Shown piece by piece: positions 38,125 through 42,584 of a stretch of 42,584 nt of DNA. How positions within the stretch are numbered: position 1 is the stretch's first letter; each line of letters begins with the position of its first letter. The notes beneath the pieces were generated by a model, which worked only from the letters and a program-made list of their open reading frames with translations, had not been told where the DNA came from and made no database searches. The stretch is from Nitrosovibrio sp. Nv4 (GTDB taxonomy: Bacteria > Pseudomonadota > Gammaproteobacteria > Burkholderiales > SG8-39): contig CAMDRF010000017.1 of assembly GCA_945906765.1 (NCBI GenBank), positions 1-42,584 of the forward strand, given 5' to 3'. A program made the translations under genes and the position numbers.

Positions 38125-39286
38125 GCCGGAGCGGGAGGCGCTCGCGGCGCTAGCCGCCTGGGCCTGCCAGTTCACGCCGCGCGTCTCGCTCGAACCGCCC
38201 CAGGCGCTGCTCATGGAGGTCGAGGGCAGCCTGCGCCATTTCGGCGGGATCGGGAATGTCCTGGACAGGTTGCGAGCAGGACTGACCAGCCTTGGCTTTG
38301 AAGCGGATCTCGCTCTCGCGTCCACCGCACGCGCGGCTTTGTGGCGGGCGGCAGGCGGCGGGGGTGAGCTGAAGGATCTCCCGGTCGAGGTCGTCACGCT
38401 GGGGCCAAAAGCGCGAGAGCTGCTACCCAGTCTCGGCGTGAGAACGCTAGACGAGCTGATGCGGCTACCGCGCGAAGGCGTCGCACGGCGCTTCGGCCAG
38501 GATCTGGTCGATCAAGTGGACCAAGCCTACGGTCGCATATCCGAGCCACGCGAGTTCTTCGTGCCGCCGCCGAGCTTTTCGGCGCGGCTCGAGTTGCTTG
38601 CGCCCGTGATGCAGGCGGACAACGCGCTCTTCGCCGCCCGGCGGCTGCTCGCGCAGATGGAAGGCTTCCTCGCCGCACGGCACGCCGGGGTTCGCGGTTT
38701 TTCGCTCGACCTTGTTCACGACAGCCGGCCAGCGACGCTGATCCAAGTTGGGCTCGCCACGCCCGGCCGCGACGCCGAGCACTTCACGCGGCTGCTGCGC
38801 GAGCGACTGGCACGGACCACGCTTTGCGCGGCGGTGGAAGCCATCAGGCTCGAAGCCGGGAATCTTGAATTTCTTCCGGGGGAAAACAAGAGCTTTTTCA
38901 GCGATTCGCACGCGGGCGGCGAGGAATGGCTGCGGCTTGTCGAGCGCCTACAAGCGAGGCTGGGTAGTGACGCAGTTTACGGCTTAGGAATCCACCAGGA
39001 TCACCGCCCGGAACTGGCTTGGGGTCCGGTTTCTCTGGGACAAGGATCGTTTCCAAAGGAGGAGAGCCAGAACGGACCCCGCCCGATTTGGCTGCTCAAT
39101 CCACCGCGCCGCCTGCGGGAAGGGGAATTCGTGCTGCTGGCCGGGCCGGAGCGCATCGAATCGGGCTGGTGGGACGGCGCCGACGCGCGGCGTGACTACT
39201 TTATTGCGCGGACTGGGGAAGGCTCGATGGCATGGATCTACCGGGAGCGAGAAGGGAGCTGGCTGCTACATGGCCTTTTTGCCTGA
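38054..39286 (+). CDS. imuB: Y-family DNA polymerase-like protein ImuB (GTG start)
   Basis: VLWVALHFPQLRRQAL...FTPRVSLEPPQALLMEVEGSLRHFGG...LGVRTLDELMRLPREGVARRFG. Confidence 0.93.
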   Translation: MLWVALHFPQLRRQALSRGHALPEPEREALAALAAWACQFTPRVSLEPPQALLMEVEGSLRHFGGIGNVLDRLRAGLTSLGFEADLALASTARAALWRAAGGGGELKDLPVEVVTLGPKARELLPSLGVRTLDELMRLPREGVARRFGQDLVDQVDQAYGRISEPREFFVPPPSFSARLELLAPVMQADNALFAARRLLAQMEGFLAARHAGVRGFSLDLVHDSRPATLIQVGLATPGRDAEHFTRLLRERLARTTLCAAVEAIRLEAGNLEFLPGENKSFFSDSHAGGEEWLRLVERLQARLGSDAVYGLGIHQDHRPELAWGPVSLGQGSFPKEESQNGPRPIWLLNPPRRLREGEFVLLAGPERIESGWWDGADARRDYFIARTGEGSMAWIYREREGSWLLHGLFA

Positions 39287-42200
39287 ATACGCAGAACTGC
39301 ACTGCCTGTCGAACTTTACATTCCTCTGCGGCGCGTCTCATCCAGAGGAATTAGTGATCAGGGCGGCCGAACTTGGATACTCGGCGCTTGCGATCACCGA
39401 CGAATGCTCGCTCGCTGGCGTGGTGCGAGCACATGTCGCTGCGAAGGAAGCAGACATTCCTCTCATCATCGGCAGCGAGCTTCAGTTGCGTGATGGACCG
39501 AAGGTCGTTCTCCTCGCCACCAATCGGGAGGGATACGGAGCCCTCGCGCGTCTGATCACGCTCGGGCGCCGGCGGACGAAGAAGGGTGAGTATTTGCTTG
39601 AGCGGCGGGATCTTGAGGCAGGGTTGGGTAGTTGCCTCGCCGTTCTTGTGCCAGGGCAAGAGCCGGCGCAGGCGGATGCTCGCTGGGTGGCTGAATGCTT
39701 CCGTGATCGTGCTTGGCTCGCCGTGGAACTGCACTGTGGATCTAACGACAAGGCGCGGCTCGATGTGCTGCAGGAGCTGGGGCGCGTAGCGGAACTCCCC
39801 TTGGTAGCCGCGGGCGATGTTCATATGCACCTGCGCTCCCGCCGGCGTCTGCAGGACACGCTCACCGCGATTCGTCTGGGCAAACCGGTGGGCGAGTGCG
39901 GCGATGCGCTGTATCCGAACGGCGAGCGGCACCTGCGCCAGCGTGTCCACTTGGCGCAGCTCTACCCCGTGGAATTGCTAACCGCGACGCTGGACGTTGC
40001 GGAACGTTGTAATTTTGCGCTCGACGCCCTGCGCTACGAGTATCCCGAGGAGCTCGTACCGGCCGGACAGACGCCAACGAGTCAACTTAGGGCGCTGACC
40101 GAAGCTGGTCTCCGCAGGCGTTTCCCTGGCGCAGTGCCGAGCAGTGTTCGCAGCCTCATCGAACACGAACTCACTCTCATCGCGGAACTGCGCTACGAGC
40201 CCTATTTCCTCACGGTGCAAGACATCGTCGCGTTCGCCAAGGGGCGCGGAATCCTGTGCCAGGGCCGCGGGTCGGCAGCCAATTCAGCAGTCTGCTACGC
40301 GCTTGGCATCACGGAGGTTGATCCCGCCAGGATGTCCATGCTCTTCGAGCGATTCATCTCGAAGGAGCGCAACGAACCACCAGACATCGATGTTGATTTC
40401 GAACATGAGCGCCGTGAGGAGGTCATCCAATACATCTATGGCAAGTACGGGCGCGAGCGGGCGGCGCTCGCCGCTACCGTGATCTGCTACCGGCCTAAAA
40501 GTGCGCTGCGCGATGTGGGGAAGGCCCTTGGCCTTGAGCTCGACCAGGTTGATCGCATCGCCAAGGCAGTGTCCTGGTGGGACGACCGCAGCCAGCTTGC
40601 CGAACGCATGCGCGAGGCGGACTTCGATCCCGACACACGGGTAGGCCAACACTTAGTCGCCCTCGCGGACGCCATCATGGGCTTCCCGCGTCACCTGTCG
40701 CAGCACGTTGGCGGTTTCGTCATCTCGCGCGGGCCGCTGGAAGAACTGGTGCCGATCGAGAACGCGGCCATGATCGATCGCACGGTGATCCAGTGGGACA
40801 AGGACGATCTGGATGCCCTTGGCCTCCTCAAGATCGACGTGTTGGCCCTGGGCATGCTCACTGCCATCCGCAAGGCGCTCGCGCTGATCTCCAGCTTTCG
40901 GGGCAAGCGCATCGGCATGGCTGATGTACCGGCCGAAGACCCCAAGGTCTACGCCATGCTGCAGAAGGGTGACAGCGTCGGTGTCTTCCAGGTCGAATCG
41001 CGGGCGCAAATGTCGATGCTGCCTCGGCTACGGCCTGAGACCTTCTACGACCTGGTGATCGAGGTGGCAATCGTGCGCCCAGGGCCAATCCAGGGCGGCA
41101 TGGTCCACCCCTACCTGCGACGCCGACAGAAATTAGAGCCGGTGACGTACCCGAGCGAGGCAGTGAGAGGGGTCCTCGAACGCACCCTTGGCGTGCCGAT
41201 CTTTCAGGAACAGGTAATGCAGCTTGCCATGGTCGCCGCCGGCTTCAATCCCGGCGAGGCTGACCTAGTCCGGCGGTCCATGGCCGCCTGGCGCCGCAAG
41301 GGCGGGCTCGAACACTTCGAACAGAAGCTCAAGCGAGGAATGGCCGATCGCGGCTACAAGCGCGAGTTCGCCAATGCGATCTTTCAGCAGATCCTTGGAT
41401 TCGGATCTTACGGTTTCCCCGAGTCGCACTCAGCTTCATTCGCGTTGCTCGTCTACGTCTCCGCCTGGATCAAGCACCATGAGCCGGCGGCATTCCTTGC
41501 GGCGCTGCTCAACAGCCAACCGATGGGGTTCTACGCGCCCTCGCAGCTTGTCCAGGACGCGCAGCGCCATGGCGTCGAGGTTCGAGCGGTAGACGTGCTG
41601 GAGAGCGATTGGAATTGCACCCTTGAGGTAGGCGATGGAGGCGCACCGGCAGTCCGGTTGGGCCTGCGAATGACGCACGGTCTGTCCGAGGCTGGCGGTA
41701 GCCGCCTTGTCGCCGCACGGCCGGATTCGATTTTCTGGGTAGAGGAGCTGGCAGCGCGGGCCAACCTCAATCAGCGCGACCTCAAGAGTCTCGCCGCAGC
41801 GGGGGCTTTCGCATCCCTGGCAGGTCACCGCCACCAAGCGGCATGGCAAGTAGCCGGTATTAGGCTGCAGACGGACATGATGCGCGACGCACCAATCGTA
41901 GCGGTCGCGGTGGACCTTCCAGTGCCCACTGAAGGACAAGACATCGTCGCCGACTACCGGAGCCTTGGCTTAACGCTGGGTCGTCATCCTCTCGCGCTTC
42001 TCCGAGCGCGATTGAGCAGGGAAAGACTTCTCACCGCCGAACAGCTCCGCTCTGTCCCTCATGGCCGCCGCGCAAAGGCGGCGGGCCTAGTCACCTGTCG
42101 CCAGCGGCCGGACACGACCTCCGGCGTCGTGTTTGTGACGATCGAGGACGAGACCGGTTGCGTGAATGTGATTGTCTGGCGCAACGTGGCCGATAGGCAG

Positions 42201-42347
42201 CGGAGCGAACTGTTAGGGGCGCAGCTACTTGGCGTCGAGGGGGAGGTTCAGCGCGAGGGTGATGTCCTGCACCTCATCGCGCGGCGGCTTTCGGATCACA
42301 GCGCATTGCTCGGAGCGTTACAGGCCGAGTCGAGAGATTTTCACTAA
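39270..42347 (+). CDS. dnaE2: error-prone DNA polymerase DnaE2 (ImuC)
   Basis: MAFLPEYAELHCLSNFTFLCGASHPEELVIRAAELGYSALAITDECSLAGVVRAH (PHP)...GRGSAANSAVCYALGIT...EPPDIDVDFEHERREEVIQYIY. Confidence 0.96.
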   Translation: MAFLPEYAELHCLSNFTFLCGASHPEELVIRAAELGYSALAITDECSLAGVVRAHVAAKEADIPLIIGSELQLRDGPKVVLLATNREGYGALARLITLGRRRTKKGEYLLERRDLEAGLGSCLAVLVPGQEPAQADARWVAECFRDRAWLAVELHCGSNDKARLDVLQELGRVAELPLVAAGDVHMHLRSRRRLQDTLTAIRLGKPVGECGDALYPNGERHLRQRVHLAQLYPVELLTATLDVAERCNFALDALRYEYPEELVPAGQTPTSQLRALTEAGLRRRFPGAVPSSVRSLIEHELTLIAELRYEPYFLTVQDIVAFAKGRGILCQGRGSAANSAVCYALGITEVDPARMSMLFERFISKERNEPPDIDVDFEHERREEVIQYIYGKYGRERAALAATVICYRPKSALRDVGKALGLELDQVDRIAKAVSWWDDRSQLAERMREADFDPDTRVGQHLVALADAIMGFPRHLSQHVGGFVISRGPLEELVPIENAAMIDRTVIQWDKDDLDALGLLKIDVLALGMLTAIRKALALISSFRGKRIGMADVPAEDPKVYAMLQKGDSVGVFQVESRAQMSMLPRLRPETFYDLVIEVAIVRPGPIQGGMVHPYLRRRQKLEPVTYPSEAVRGVLERTLGVPIFQEQVMQLAMVAAGFNPGEADLVRRSMAAWRRKGGLEHFEQKLKRGMADRGYKREFANAIFQQILGFGSYGFPESHSASFALLVYVSAWIKHHEPAAFLAALLNSQPMGFYAPSQLVQDAQRHGVEVRAVDVLESDWNCTLEVGDGGAPAVRLGLRMTHGLSEAGGSRLVAARPDSIFWVEELAARANLNQRDLKSLAAAGAFASLAGHRHQAAWQVAGIRLQTDMMRDAPIVAVAVDLPVPTEGQDIVADYRSLGLTLGRHPLALLRARLSRERLLTAEQLRSVPHGRRAKAAGLVTCRQRPDTTSGVVFVTIEDETGCVNVIVWRNVADRQRSELLGAQLLGVEGEVQREGDVLHLIARRLSDHSALLGALQAESRDFH

Positions 42348-42584
42348 CTCATCAGGACTACTATAAGGATCGCCGTTCAAAACGCGCAGGATTTTTTCGA
42401 CGATGCCCATCCCGCGATCAATTGGCTTCTAAGGTATTGACCTTCTACTGCACTGATGGCGCTGCAATTCCCTGGTGCATCAAGCGATGCGGCGAATGAA
42501 AATCATTTGAAATCGCCTAAGCAATCACGGGTAAATTTGACGATGTCCTTTCTATACTAAAGGTACACGTCACGATCGTCGCGA

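Noticed and set aside
42318-42410. Minus-strand 30-aa ORF MGIVEKILRVLNGDPYSSPDELVKISRLGL overlapping the dnaE2 3' end
   Set aside because: Looks protein-like but too short and without recognised homology; could not be supported as a gene or remnant.

Overview
GC-rich proteobacterial chromosomal window, most likely betaproteobacterial judging by gene content and synteny. Most of it is core genome in compact, often ATGA/GTGA-overlapping operons: argH | algZ/algR-like two-component pair-hemC-hemD-hemX-hemY | GST | toxin-antitoxin debris | hemF-purD-purH-fis-dusB (-) | ubiH-like, pepP, murU, amgK (-) | lptD-surA-rsmA (+) | gloA, YgjP-like peptidase, plsC, gmhB, glyS, glyQ (-) | lnt, corC, ybeY, phoH, miaB (-) | SRAP protein (-) | LexA box-imuA-imuB-dnaE2 (+). 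Accessory or decaying material: an IS91-family transposase tail and a second degenerate copy of its end flanking a broken vapBC-like pair; a kinase N-terminal remnant after argH; a truncated TctC/Bug receptor after hemY; a toxin-antitoxin graveyard flanked by a duplicated piece of hemF; and a tRNA 3'-end-like fragment beside the SOS mutasome cassette. The observations I rate highest are: (1) a 68-bp element with perfect 27-bp inverted arms exactly at the corC/lnt stop/start overlap, which now encodes the N-terminus of Lnt; (2) several gene junctions (algZ/algR, hemC/hemD, glyS/gmhB, gmhB/plsC) where the usual ATGA/GTGA overlap is expanded into chains of tiny ORFs, each stop overlapping the next start, a possible translational-coupling relay, in two cases visibly made by tandem duplication; (3) a hemF-derived direct repeat bracketing the toxin-antitoxin region. 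All functional statements are inferences from sequence reading. No searches or computations were run.
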